Source: Blattamonas nauphoetae
Lineage: Eukaryota > Preaxostyla > Oxymonadida
Length of the DNA stretch: 24,414 nucleotides
Assembly (NCBI GenBank): GCA_033064195.1
Contig: JARBJD010000679.1
Span: 1-24,414 of the forward strand
Direction of reading: 5' to 3'
In this document: piece after piece, positions 8,830 to 19,498 of the stretch
Position numbering within the stretch: the stretch's first letter is position 1
How the letters are laid out: each line of letters starts with the position of its first letter
Made by a program: the position numbers and the translations under genes
Notes under the pieces: generated by a model
Told to the model about the DNA's origin: nothing
Databases searched by the model: none
Seen by the model: the letters and a program-made list of their open reading frames with translations, nothing else

Positions 8830-9006
8830 TTTCAGAGATCAAAAGTGCGTGTTCATCAAAGTCAGAGCCCCGTCGAGATCAGATCAGATCGGAGGTTGTT
8901 GCGATCCCATTCTCGCTTCCCATCAACACACAACGTTTCACACCCACTTTCCCTGTTCCGATGTGTTCAATGACTGCATCCTCTGCGACGATGAAGGAGA
9001 GATATT

Positions 9007-9984
9007 TCAGAATCGCGTCGAATACACTGGAGATCGTCGTGAATCCTTCCCCAACTGAAAAAGATCGACAATCGCATTCTTGTTTCCAAACGACGTGATC
9101 GACACACTTTCTGTGCTCACAACGAACCCCATCCTCTCTTCGAACAACCCCGCCTCAACAAGCACTTCTCCCGTCGAGAATGTCTGTTGGTTCTTTCCTG
9201 AAGATCCCAACGTCTTGCAAGCAAGAAAGCAACTCATCCCACAGCCAGCCTCATAATTTCCGTCATCTCGGACACTCACGACAAGCGAGGGAGATGGAAG
9301 AAGAGCTGAGAGAAGCGAGGCGTTCATCGGGAAGCGGATGGCGTGTGTCACATGTTGGCCCAGAGTGTCGACGACGATTCGTGGGAAGGCCAAATTCGAG
9401 AAGCAGTTCCTGAACGATCCTTCTCTCGCCAGTGTTTTGTTCCATTCATCTGTGTCGGCATCGAAATACAAATCATTCCCAGCCAAACAGTTCTTCGCAG
9501 GATCATCTGTCATCGGTTTCACAATTCGTGCCGTGTTGTTGAAGAAGATGCAGCTCAACCACGAAATCGTCGATGTCCCGCCAGCACTGCACGAAAACAG
9601 AACTGCCCCTACATTCCCTGCCGTGTTCGAATTCAACAGAAGGCTCGACGGACTGAGACTGCCCAGCATTCCGTCACAATCAAGAGCCCCACTGCAACTG
9701 CTGAGTCCATCCGAGTTCCCATCCTCAAACCCCACATTCGACTGCATCCATCCATCTGGAAGATGCATGAAGTGCGTTGTGGCGATCGAAAGTGAAGATG
9801 CTGATTTCGAAAAGTTCGTTCTGGTCACTTCCAGATGTGAAGGGGTGATGCAGGAGAGCGAGCCAACACAACAGCATAAAAAGTACGAATCGAATCTGGA
9901 GTTTCTGAGACAGAACGAGAACGCCGAGTTTCCCAGAAATCGAATCGCCAGTCTTGTGACAGACCAGCCGCAGTCGCAGAGCAT
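9007..9984 (-). CDS. Longest open segment of the decayed beta-helix gene
   Basis: A 325-residue frame from an internal ATG (9982-9984) to TGA (9007-9009); the frame is already open upstream, so the ATG is not a true start. The content is Ser/Thr/Asn/Cys-rich beta-helix rungs such as SWLSCIFFNNTARIV, and GNDLYFDADTDEWNKTL resembles the repeated closing motif of this surface-protein family. It belongs to the larger pseudogene and is unlikely to be a separate gene. The 248-residue plus-strand frame opposite it is a shadow. Confidence 0.55.
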   Translation of the reverse strand: MLCDCGWSVTRLAIRFLGNSAFSFCLRNSRFDSYFLCCCVGSLSCITPSHLEVTRTNFSKSASSLSIATTHFMHLPDGWMQSNVGFEDGNSDGLSSCSGALDCDGMLGSLSPSSLLLNSNTAGNVGAVLFSCSAGGTSTISWLSCIFFNNTARIVKPMTDDPAKNCLAGNDLYFDADTDEWNKTLAREGSFRNCFSNLAFPRIVVDTLGQHVTHAIRFPMNASLLSALLPSPSLVVSVRDDGNYEAGCGMSCFLACKTLGSSGKNQQTFSTGEVLVEAGLFEERMGFVVSTESVSITSFGNKNAIVDLFQLGKDSRRSPVYSTRF

Positions 9985-10301
9985 TCCATCAACGAACAGG
10001 CGAGAACGGTCAACGATCCCACTTCATTCCACCAGAGCGCACCTCCGTGTTCGGACGTCGTGGCTGAGGTCCATCAACAGTTGATGAAGGTGTGGGAGGC
10101 CGAGAGGGAAGTGTGGGTCATGGATGGATTGGTTGTTCGAGGTTGTGTCGACGGCGTTCGAGAAACACGCAGAGATCGTCGTGTGAGCAACGAAAAATGA
10201 GGTCATCAGACTCATTCGAGCAACAAGTCCACCGATCAGAACATCGTCGCTGTCTTTCACTCATCATCCCACAACACTCACATTCCCAACTCGATGCGAG
10301 A

Positions 10302-11399
10302 TGTGCGGATACGCAACGACTACACACTTTCGCAAATCATCTCCAAAATAATCTCATCACTCAAAGATGATAAGAAGATCAATAATCACTCGTTTGTTTT
10401 TCCATTTCCTTCCTCCTTGTTGTCAATTGTCTCGCCCATTTCAGAAACTGATCTTGACCGCATCTTCTTTTGAGAAAGAATACACTCCATATTGCCACAA
10501 AGCCACTGCAGGTATTCCAAATGCGTCACCTTTCTTTCACAATGTTTCAAAAATCTGCCTTTCTCATTCCATTTAGCATCGGAAAAAGTTGTTGTCCTGA
10601 ATCTGTCCTGATATCCAACATTTGAAGTAGTGTTCCTACGATTCACTGTACTATCAGGTTTCTTGTTTTCTTTCATTCTTTCTATGACGAAATTCATTCC
10701 TCAAAACAGTCCATTCAAAAGCTTGAAGTTTCATCATTCCAATCCATTTGATGAACAAAGATATTCCTATCATGGCATAATTTTCTTTCATTATCAGAAA
10801 TTAGATCCTTGAAGAAGGGCTTCAGAGTCTATCTGAAGAGAAACACCCTCTTGTCAACAGTTCACATCGATCTACAGCGAAGCGACATACACCGAATCTG
10901 CACATCTGATTTGTGCACCTTCCTGTGTATACATCCGTTCCAGTCACGACAATCCCATCTCATCTTTCTATCACACTGTTGTCACAATCGAACGGCTGAA
11001 GGTCACATCAGAGATCTTTTGACTGAAATCAGGTGTCATGCGGGCAAGCAGTTGAAGTACTTTCGATAAAGATGATTGACAGTGGCGCAAAGTGCGGAAC
11101 GACTTGTATTTCTGTGTCGATTGGATCAAGTCTGATGTCTCGATCCTTCAATCTGATCAGTTATTTGAGCTGTAAGGTCAACCAATCTACTTTTTTATGA
11201 GATTTGACAATCAGGTATCGCTCTTATTTACATTCTCAAAGATGAACCTTCAACTCAAAGAAAAAAGCAGCTTTCTTACGCCCTTGGACTCTAAAAATGA
11301 CAAAACAAGATGTGATTATTGATCCCACAGACAAATTAGTTTCTTTCTCAAATTTTTTTCATGAAATTCGAAAGTGCGTATTCGTTGCGGATCCGCACA
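10302..11399. mobile_element. 1.1-kb TIR element (family unknown) inside the decayed beta-helix gene
   Basis: The ends are ~31-bp imperfect inverted repeats: TGTGCGGATACGCAACGACT from 10302 and, as the complement of the right end (to 11399), TGTGCGGATCCGCAACGAAT, both continuing to CACTTTCG; 28 of 31 positions agree. The interior is AT-rich with short, stop-broken frames on both strands, for example 10386-10697 minus (RMKENKKPDSTVN) and 10809-11069 plus. None is a recognisable transposase. Its right end lies 4 bp from the foldback element. GA flanks both ends and may be a 2-bp target duplication, but this is weak. Confidence 0.65.
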
Positions 11400-11403
11400 G
11401 ATA

Positions 11404-12249
11404 GTCACCTGAAAACCCGGTAGTAAATAAAAAATCGGTAGTTTTTTTTGGGGTCCCAAAAGTGAATAGTAACACTGGATTTCTGATTTTTTTGACAATT
11501 TTTCTATCTAAATGACATTTTTATGAATACATGAAGTGTCCTAGGTGATTCAGAACAAATCGTTTTGATTACCCAGCATGATTTTCTCATGCTCTTGAAA
11601 AGTTGATCTCGTTGTATCTTCATAACCAGACAAAATTTTGACCTGAAATTTTCGCGAAAGTGAATGTTTTGAGAAAAACAAACTTTTGATATTTCAACTT
11701 TTCAAAAAATTTTCCCACCTCGAGAGATTGTGAAAGTCGCTGTAAACGAATGGTCTGAAATTGTCTTCTCACCGTGTATCAGATGGGAGTCCCGCTTTCA
11801 AAATTCAGCAAAATGATGTCAACACTGTCACAATCGAATCAACCTGGTCAATTTTGCGTACAAGGTGAATGGTGAGAGACAAGTCCGAAGACACTTGCAG
11901 AATTCCGTGAAAAATCATGAAAAAGGAGGAAAATTTTCCCGCCGAAAAAAAAAAGTTGAAATATCAAAAGTTTGTTTTTCTCAAAACATTCACTTTCGCG
12001 AAAATTTCAGGTCAAAATTTTGTCTGGTTATGAAGATACAACGAGATCAACTTTCCAAGAGCATGAGAAAATCATGCTGGGTAATCAAAACTATTTGTTC
12101 TGAATCACCTAGGACACTTCATTTATTCATAAAAATGTCATTTAGAGAGAAAAATTGTCGAAAAAATCAGAAATCCAGTGTTACTCTTCACTTTTGGGAC
12201 CCCAAAAAAAACTACCGATTTTTTATTTACTACCGGGTTTTCAGGTGAC
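11404..12249. mobile_element. Foldback element FB1 (long-TIR, TA target), 846 bp
   Basis: A near-palindromic element. The left arm (11404-~11702) begins GTCACCTGAAAACCCGG, and the right arm (~11951-12249) is its complement ending CCGGGTTTTCAGGTGAC. A ~250-bp single-copy centre separates them. TA flanks both ends (11402-11403 and 12250-12251), consistent with a TA target duplication. The arms differ by a few substitutions and homopolymer-length changes. A small perfect hairpin AGCATGA-n5-TCATGCT sits inside each arm (11575-11593 on the left). There is no transposase. The TA duplication suggests mobilisation in trans by a Tc1/mariner-type enzyme. Confidence 0.9.
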
Positions 12250-12439
12250 TAGATGTGGTGGGCAAGCGATGAGTGTGTTGTCCAGATGTTCGACATTTTC
12301 ATGTTCAGAAGCGTCACATTCCACACATTTCTGCTGCAAAAGAGCCGACCATCGTCAGACACTCCAAAATCCAAAAAAGAACACGAACTGAAAACGACTC
12401 ACGATTCTCACGACATTCAGGTGGTCAGAGACGGAACTG

Positions 12440-12960
12440 TTTGTTTGGAGTTCATCAAAGCAAACAAACTGTGGTCAGATGAAGAAATCCAGAGTTGGAT
12501 TCAAGAGGTGAGTCTGTGGAAGGAATCCAGATTTCACTCTCAATTATCTTCACAACGGATGAGATTCCCACTCTCACTGAACGGATTTCTGACTGGTGGA
12601 AACAGAGATGGGAGAGGGTTGTCGTTGAGTTCACAATATCAACTAGGCTTCCAACGGTAGATCCACCTTCAACAATTCGCGACGGAGTGGCATATAAACC
12701 GTTGAGTTCAATGGCCAACGAATGCGACAGCAGCGGATTCGATTCATTTGTCTTCAGTGGGAGGAACCGTATGACACTTCCATGAATTGTCTCCCCATTT
12801 GAAGTTGACAGAATGGATTCGGCCAGTGACGGTAGAACTTCTGGATGGGAACTTCCAAATATAAAACAGTCGATCATCAGTGGGATGATTATCATTGGAA
12901 CTCGATTCTGGGAGGGGTTGTGGCCGAATGAAAACAAGACGGTCGGAGATCACCCCATTG
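12440..12960 (-). pseudogene. N-terminal ectodomain piece of the decayed beta-helix gene
   Basis: The open minus-strand stretch ends at 12455 (a GTG or upstream frame; no convincing ATG). It reads MIDCFIFGSSHPEVLPSLAE, then IELNGLYATPSRIVEGGSTV and SEIRSVRVGISSVVKIIESE. The pattern 'SRIVGGSxxGSLxDVVNSTxTLxxxxFxxSEIRS' is characteristic of the N-terminal region of oxymonad beta-helix surface proteins, as I remember them. The frame changes at the 3' end (CLL-stop) before FB1 begins. It is part of the 8890-13519 pseudogene. Confidence 0.6.
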
Positions 12961-13519
12961 TTTGGCTTCTCATTCAACCACAAATCAACCATTCATTCAT
13001 TTCAACTCGTGAGAACTCTATTCTTGATCGATCCACTCTTCGGATATCATCATTGTCGTTTGACTACATCCCTCCTTCCTCATTCAAATCGAGATCCCCG
13101 GTCTGAAGTTGAAGAGTGGGATTGTCCGATGAACTCTCCTAATTTCTGTCCTGTGTCACAAATATCTGGAACTTGACTTTGGAGAGTCCACCAATTCATC
13201 CACTCTGTTGCACGAACGATATTACGGACTCGTCAAACACCCGCTGTTCATTCCGTTGATATTCCACTGGAGCCGCTTGTATCCGAAACGTAAACTTCCT
13301 CATCTCGCCCAATTCCCGAATTTGAATACATGGAGATCTCTGTGGTGTCATGTGAGACATGGTGAAGCAACGATTGTTCAATTGCGACGAACTTGCGTTT
13401 TGTGGTCCAATTGTCAGATTGTGAGACCGATTCGTGTTGACCCACCTCGTTCGTGAGCATACTGCTGTCGATGTCTTCTCAGATATCTCCACACATGAAT
13501 TCTCACAATTGAATGACAC

Positions 13520-14050
13520 GATCTCGTGTCAAACCGTGACGTGACGAGCAGCTGTACAACCAGTCTTCGGATGAATGGAAAATGTCAGCGGGATTAATTG
13601 ATCGATTTGTGAGCGTTTGATTCGATGATGCCCTTGAACATCGGCGAGAAACAGTTCATGGAGAATTGGCCGAACTCAACGACGAAAATCGTCTCAACTC
13701 ATCAAAATAAGGGATACATGTCACACTTCGAATCAAAAAACATATATTGACAGGTCGGATATGCTTCAGTCTCGCTCAAACTGGCCTGCCCATCACAACT
13801 TTTTCTCATGCCTTCCCCAAATGTCCAATGGGTCAGAACCTCAATTTGACTGGGTACATTCTCGAAGATGTTTCAAATTGAACGTTTGTCTCGACAGATC
13901 CAGGAATTACCAGAGAATTCTCAAGAAAACGGAACAAATGAGTGTGATCAACATTGACCTGGAAAATGAGATCTATCTCTCGCCAATATCACCAAATGCA
14001 ATGAAAAATGTCTCGCATAATGGGACAACATTCGCAGAGATCCATTCGCA
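13520..14050. promoter_or_regulatory. Head-to-head intergenic region between the two beta-helix genes
   Basis: About 530 bp between the decayed minus-strand gene and the plus-strand gene starting at 14051. It must hold the plus-strand promoter. I see no TATA-like or initiator motif I can defend. A 97-residue plus-strand frame (13761-14054) overlaps the ATG of the next gene by four bases and lacks family features, so I do not call it. Confidence 0.35.
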
Positions 14051-16339
14051 ATGATTCGATTCGGACTTCTTTTCGTTTTCAGTTGTCTGTACTGTGCTTG
14101 GGATGATTGCAGTGACACAACAGTGCAGTCTCTGTCACCAATCCTGACATCGTTCACAAACACTGTTGAACATGGAAATGGAGAGCCAGGATGGTTGCTG
14201 CTCCCAAGAGGACACTTCTTCGCATCGAATGATGTGGTGGAATCGAGTGATCTGACGATGAGAGGAAATGAAACTCGGATCAGATTCTGGGATGATTTTC
14301 GTGGAAGAGGAGGGAAGAAGACTGGCAAGTTGGATGGGAATGTGGTCGGATTTGAGACGATGTTCGTGTTCAGGAACAGCTCGGTTTGTCTGTGGTGGTT
14401 GGAGTTGGATTGTGGTGTTTACGGAGTTGGGACAGCTCGTGTGTTGGGATCTTGTGTGGTTGTGTCGTTGTGCTCGATTCGTTCGAACATGGAATGCTCG
14501 CCATTTGTGGTTTGTTGGATGGGAGAGACTGACTGGAACTCGATCACAGTGACATCGAGTTCTCACGTGTCATCATGCTCTCCTTCTCTTCTTCCTCTGG
14601 TTGGGATTTGTGACGACTCGATTCGCTCTGGCAAGACTGGAACAGCATCGCTTGGACGATTGGACGGAACAGACAGAGCTGAGGGTTGCACATCGTCTGT
14701 CTCGATCACAGGCACTTCGATTGAGCTTCGTGATGGTGATTTGATTTTGGGGACAGGTCCTCTGATTGGGTCACTGGACTTGGACAGAGCTGGACATGAT
14801 GTAGAGACGAAATCAGTGTCGACATCGTTGGTTGGTTGTGTTCTTGTGAACATGACATCAGGATGCGACTGGGAAGGGATTGAAGTTGGGAGTTGGTTTG
14901 GTCAGTCGATTGTTGGGAGTGTTGTGTCGTCGTGTTCGAACCATCTTTATGGAACATCGATTCGTTCGCTGAATGGTGGAGGAAGTCTTCTGAGTCTGAA
15001 CTCATCATTTGTCTCGTGCCTGGTGGACGCCACAAACGAGAACAAGCCGTTCACAACCCAAACTATCATCACTGCCGACCATTCTCTCTTTTCATTCAAG
15101 CTCTGCACGTTCAAAGGATGCAACGTTCCAACAGGAAATGGTGGCGCAATCTTCTGCTACAAGATCAATGTCGGAATCTCAATCGAGTCTTGTTCGTTTG
15201 ATTCGTGTTCAGCGTCCATCGCTGGTGGTGCAATCTACATCAATTATTCCGAGGGAACGACAAACACTGTCTCTCTCAAATCATCGTCTTTCACGTCTTG
15301 TTTCGCTAGTCACGATGCCTCTCTGAGAATGAACCATCCCTGTCGTTTAACCATCTCAGAATGTGTCTTCATTGAATCAGAAGCTGTACAATACGGAGGA
15401 GCGATAGGTCTCCTCAGCTGGGATCCAGCGACAAATGGAGGAGCCATCTCAAATTGCCTCTTCCAGAAGTGCAAACAAATCAATGCAACATCTGGAAATG
15501 GAGGAGGGTGATGTTTTACAGGTCTGTCCATCTGTCCAACTCTCTTCCCTCCTCTTCGATGGGTGTTCGGCTGCAAATGGAAGAGGTCACGTGATCTACC
15601 ATCATTCAACTCCTGTTCCAACGTTGACCTCAACGACCGTCTCAAATTGTGCATCTTCTTCGAAATTCGACACAAGTCTAATCTTCGTGCAACAAACCGG
15701 GCAAGAATTCAATAATCTCCTCAACCAATCTCCAGCCACAATCACCCTCACAGCCCTCACTGCAGAAGTGAAAGGAACGGCAGCTGATGTGGAAGTGGCA
15801 TTGAACAAGGAAGTGTTTGGAACATTGTTGGTTGTTGTGTCGAATGTTGGGGAGAGCGAGTGGAAGTGACAAAGGGATTCCAAACATTGGTCGCGTTTTG
15901 AAGTTCTCAATGTCGTCGTCGATTGGATCGTGTTCTGTGTCGATTGGTGAGACTTGTCTTCTTCAGACACCTCTCTCCGATTATTCCATCGTCGCTGCCT
16001 TTCTTCCTGGCCACGTTATTACATTCTCAACGTCTCCGATCTTCGAAAGTCCAACGATTCCACCTTCACTCATCTCAGCAGTCTGTTCATTGGATGCCAG
16101 CCACACGAAAGTGAGTGTTGATTTTGAAGGAAGAGCCTTTGAAGATGGAGAGTATGAAGTGGCATTGCACGATGACTCGTGGTTCGTTGTGGAGTTGAAG
16201 ACAGATCCTGATGGAAAATCGACAGGAACGAAAGACTTGGGATTGATTGGTTCAGAATCAGTGTGGTTCGAAAGAGGAACATGGATTGTGAAAGAAGTGA
16301 AGAGTGTGACAGATTCAACAATGCTGATCGACATCGCCC

Positions 16340-17330
16340 ATCCTGTCTCGTTCACGATTCCAACAGTGGCTCGACTTTCGAAGATTGAAGTGAGTGAACT
16401 GGATGGCTCCAACGAAAGTGGTGACGCTGTCGTTTTCGAGTGTGGAGTTGGAGAAAGAGAAGGAATACACGCTGACACTGATTGGACACGACGCAGCTCA
16501 AGAGACACTGACTCGCGTCGTGACAACAACATCATCTGGAGAGATTGGGGTTTTGGATGAAGTGTTGTATCCATTTGAGACCGACCCAGTTGAACGAGCT
16601 CAACAGATGAAATATGGAGTGTTGTACAAGGTGACATCACTTCAAGCGACAGGTCGATCGACTTCCGTTCAAGTTGGATCAGTTGGAGTTCAGATGCCAG
16701 TCGAGCCAGTCCGCTTGACGAAGATCGAAGTGGATGACGAGACAGAGACAACAATCAGACTTCTGGTGACTGGATCAGGATTGGTTCCCAAAGAAACATA
16801 CACTGTTGAAGTGTCTGGAGTTTCGACAGGAAGTGGATCAGAGGATGCTCACACTCGGACATTCACAGTTGTTGCCTCTGGTGCGACATCAGCGACATCG
16901 TCCACACTCTTTCTCTCCAGCTCCGATTCAACATCTCTGCAATTCGGGCAGACATACACAGTGACGAAGATTGACAATGGGACAGATGATGGAATCGTTG
17001 TTGACTCTCCATCGTTTATGACCCCTCAACTTACTGAACTTCCTCCACTTCCTCCATAAACCCCTCGCATCACAACAGCATCTGTCGAGTTGAACTCGCA
17101 AGGCATTTTATTGTCGATTGTTCTCACTGGCGAGCACCTCCCTTCAGACTTGGCATTCGAATTGACACTCAACGACACAATCACAATCCCAGTTTCGTTC
17201 ACCTCGAGCACGAAAGGAAAGAGTGAAGTTGTGATGTTGGGGTTGGATGGAGGTCTCGATTTTGGTTCAACTTATCTGATCACAGCTCTGTGCACTGGAG
17301 GACTGAAGATCATTGCAGATGGCATTTCCA
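16340..17330 (+). other. Ig-like beta-sandwich repeat region of the surface protein
   Basis: Three related blocks begin PTVARLSKIEVSELDGSNES (~16363), PVRLTKIEVDDETETTIRLL (~16706) and TPRITTASVELNSQGILLSI (~17060). Each continues with an (I/L)xLTGxxLPxxxxxxLTL-type strand pattern and ends near (F/L)xFGxTYxxTxx (LQFGQTYTVTKI, LDFGSTYLITAL). This is a tandem extracellular beta-sandwich array between two beta-helix blocks. The TAA at 17057-17059 falls exactly in the linker between blocks two and three. Confidence 0.65.
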
Positions 17331-18497
17331 TCTCAACACCTCCAAAACCGTCGGAACTGACCATCAGCGTGTGCTCCGACGATGCTGGCGATTCATCGAT
17401 GATTCGGAGTGGAGCAGATGTCTCGACGTGTCTCCGAATCGAACGAGCGTGGGAGATTGCCGAACGACTCTCGATTGCCAACACGATGTTGCGAATTGTG
17501 AAACCAGCGTCTCTTTCCACACCACTCCTTGTGTCGTCTCTTCCCTTCAAACTGACATCTGGGAACATGGATCAATCACTCCTCTCTCTTTCCCAACCAT
17601 CGTCAAACACCAATTCTGATAGTTCGCTCCTCTCGATCACGAATGGTGAATGTTGGTTGACACTTCTGACAATCACAGCTTCCTCATCAGCATCGTTCGT
17701 GTTCATCTCATCTCAATCCTCCACAATCACAATCCAAACTTGTTCGATCGAAGGAACTAGCAGCACAGAATCAAATGAGGATGGATCGATTTGCGGATGG
17801 AACACAGGATTCCTGCATTTTGTTGAATCGAAAGCGAATCTGTCAGCTGTGACGATGAAGGAACTTGGATCTGGAGGGATTGTTCAGAAAGGAGGAGAAT
17901 TGACAATCTCGAGTGGGATCTTCTCTGACAATGGACTCACGAACTCGTCGTTCCCATCAGCGAGACAGAACATCCACTGCGAAGGAGAAGGGAAGCTGAC
18001 GATCGACTCTCTCGAAGGGAGATGGAACCGAGGAACAGCCATCAGCTTGGATTGATGCTGATGATTGCAAGTTGACAGGAAAGAAGACGGTTGTGAGCTC
18101 TCCTCTTCGTTCCCACTCTCGACACTGACAATTCATCCACCAACCTCGAGAAGAAGACGAACACGATTCACTTTTCTCTGAAAGGAGAGATGCTTGTGCC
18201 GTGTGGTCTGGATGTGGAAGTGTTTGAGTGGGATTCAGAGAAGAGTGTGAAGGGTGCATCAACTCTTCTCCAACTGGACACCCTCGCAATCACGAAATGG
18301 ACTGAGAATGAAATTGTTGGTCAAGTGGATCTCAAAACATCGCTCTCAACTCTCAAATCATCTCTCGAATGGCGCGCCAGGCTTGTGTTTGGAGACAATG
18401 GAACGACTTCGAATTCAATCCTGTTCGCGTCAGCGTCATCGACAGGAAAAGGGAACATGTCACAAGGAGGGACTTCCTCGAAGATATTGTGGATCAT

Positions 18498-18557
18498 TCC
18501 GTCGTTGTCTGTGTCATTTTGGCGCTGATTTTGCTGATCGGTCTGATCATCTTGGCC
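18498..18557 (+). other. Predicted transmembrane helix of the surface protein
   Basis: The segment encodes SVVVCVILALILLIGLIILA, about 20 hydrophobic residues followed by KRQSMKRR, a typical stop-transfer with positive-inside flank. It separates the ectodomain from the kinase-like tail. It lies in a different frame from both neighbours (KILWIIPS before it, NENSTMEMDEVIVKEEE after it). Confidence 0.8.
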
Positions 18558-18779
18558 AAGCGTCAATCGATGAAAAGAAGAACAATCAGTCACTTCTGGC
18601 GAACGAGAATTCAACGATGGAAATGGACGAGGTGATTGTGAAAGAGGAGGAAGACGTTCCTGACTCAACTCTGAACCGCATGATGAACAGAGAAGGGTCA
18701 ATTGTCACTCAGTCTCGTCAGCCAATCCTCTGCAAAGCTGACACCGAAAACCAAACTTGCTCTGACGATCCTTTCCATC

Positions 18780-19498
18780 CTCCTTCTGAAATGGTTGTTC
18801 GAGACATCCCGGAATCGATGCAGCGTGACGCCATTCAATGTGTGCATCCATTCGACACGAAAGTTGTGTCGTGTGCGGACAGTCTGTTTTGTCGTCTGCA
18901 TGGTCGAGAGAACGAGAGGAAGGGATCTCGTGGAAGAGAGTGGCGAGTTCTGTTGCGAATGGCCTCGTCCAACTTCATCTCCGGAATCCCACTCATCACG
19001 CACTCTCCGCACTCAATCCACACCGAATCGTGTTCGACAATGACACAATCAGCATCGTTCTCAGCCATCCCACCCAAACAGCTCCACTTGCCATCAACCA
19101 CCATCGTCCACCTCAGCCACTCCACCCATCCATCCCCCCAAACCGAAGAGCGCTGGGAAGCACCCGAAGTGAGGAAAGACGAGGAGCAGCCAAAAAACGA
19201 GTATGACCAGGCCAAGGCGTGTGTGTTCAGTCTTGGTCTGGTCATGTTCGAGATGGTGACGATGACAGTGCCGTTTGGTGAAGTGGATGGAGTGAATGCT
19301 CATCGTCAGATTATGTCTGGCTCTCTTCCCGACCTCTCCAAGATCGAAGACGACTCCACTCGCGACCTCATCTCTTCCTGCCTTTCCTTCAATCCCAACG
19401 AGAGGCCATCACTCTCCTCTCTCTCCGACTCGCTCAACGAACTCGCGCAGACCGACCAGAGCGCAGCCGCTCTGCCTTCACACAAGATCGTCCAGTGA
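18780..19498 (+). other. Pseudokinase-like cytoplasmic domain
   Basis: An N-part (CADSLFCRLHGRENERKG, ~18880) is followed after a slip by KRVASSVANGLVQLHLRNPT (~18940) and SALNPHRIVFDNDTISIVL. After another slip comes the C-lobe KACVFSLGLVMFEMVTMTVP with FGEVDG, and LISSCLSFNPNERPSLSSLS, matching the kinase subdomain IX-XI pattern (DxxSxGxxxxE, pocket-lining PF, CLxxxPxxRPS). Where the catalytic HRDxKxxN loop should be there is ALNPHRIVF, without Asp or Lys, and no DFG or APE motif follows. It is therefore a pseudokinase by sequence; a phosphotransfer role is unlikely. Confidence 0.7.

Larger units (their letters stand above)
8890..13519 (-). pseudogene. Decayed beta-helix surface-protein gene (POMP-like), interrupted by two elements
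   Basis: Read on the minus strand, the pieces follow the order of the 14.05-19.5 kb gene. A weak 5' part lies at 13519-13196. A clear N-terminal ectodomain lies at about 12960-12440 (SRIVEGGSTVGSLVDIVNST, CFHQSEIRSVRVGISSVVKI). A bridge lies at 12340-12252. After the inserts, SRIELGM and DDVLIGGLVARMSLMTSFFV lead into GALWWNEVGSLTV (about 10025). A 325-residue frame at 9984-9007 has LLLNSNTAGNVGAVLFSCSA and GNDLYFDADTDEWNKTL. A further piece after another slip (EGFTTISSVFDAILKYLSF) runs to about 8890. Many register changes and stops, plus two elements at 10302-12249, make it nonfunctional. No transmembrane or kinase-like part remains. Confidence 0.7.
14051..19498 (+). pseudogene. Beta-helix/Ig-like/transmembrane/pseudokinase surface protein, frame-broken
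   Basis: Starts at ATG 14051 with a signal peptide (MIRFGLLFVFSCLYCAWDD). The first 487 codons are open: a beta-helix ectodomain with Cys/Ser/Asn rungs (KLCTFKGCNVPTGNGGAIFC, SFDSCSASIAGGAIYI). The same protein continues across frames: SLLFDGCSAANGRGHVIYH (~15540), Ig-like beta-sandwich repeats (~16340-17330), a second beta-helix block to 18055, a membrane-proximal domain (LVPCGLDVEVFEWD), a transmembrane helix and a kinase-like C-lobe to TGA at 19496-19498. The register changes near 15511, 15540, 15869, 16450, 18055, 18490, 18590, 18900 and 19190 (roughly eight in all), and there is an in-frame TAA at 17057. Either this is a recent pseudogene or some breaks are sequencing slips. The inferred role is a cell-surface receptor-like or adhesin-like protein with a catalytically dead kinase tail. 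Confidence 0.8.

Noticed and set aside
9338-10084. 248-residue plus-strand frame
   Set aside because: Antisense to the beta-helix frame at 9007-9984, which has clear family motifs; the Ser/Pro/Arg-rich content is a shadow.
11865-12248. 127-residue frame in the FB1 right arm as a transposase
   Set aside because: Lys/Arg-rich, no catalytic pattern, lies mostly inside the inverted arm; kept only as a conserved-frame observation.
15510-15523. Tiny intron GTGATGTTTTACAG at the first frame break of the surface-protein gene
   Set aside because: It has GT and AG ends but is only 14 nt, and adding a single base instead gives VMFYRSVHLS, which fits the family. A one-base slip explains it better.
15981-16754. 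257-residue minus-strand frame
   Set aside because: Antisense to the Ig-like region of the surface-protein gene; Ser/Leu-rich shadow without motifs.
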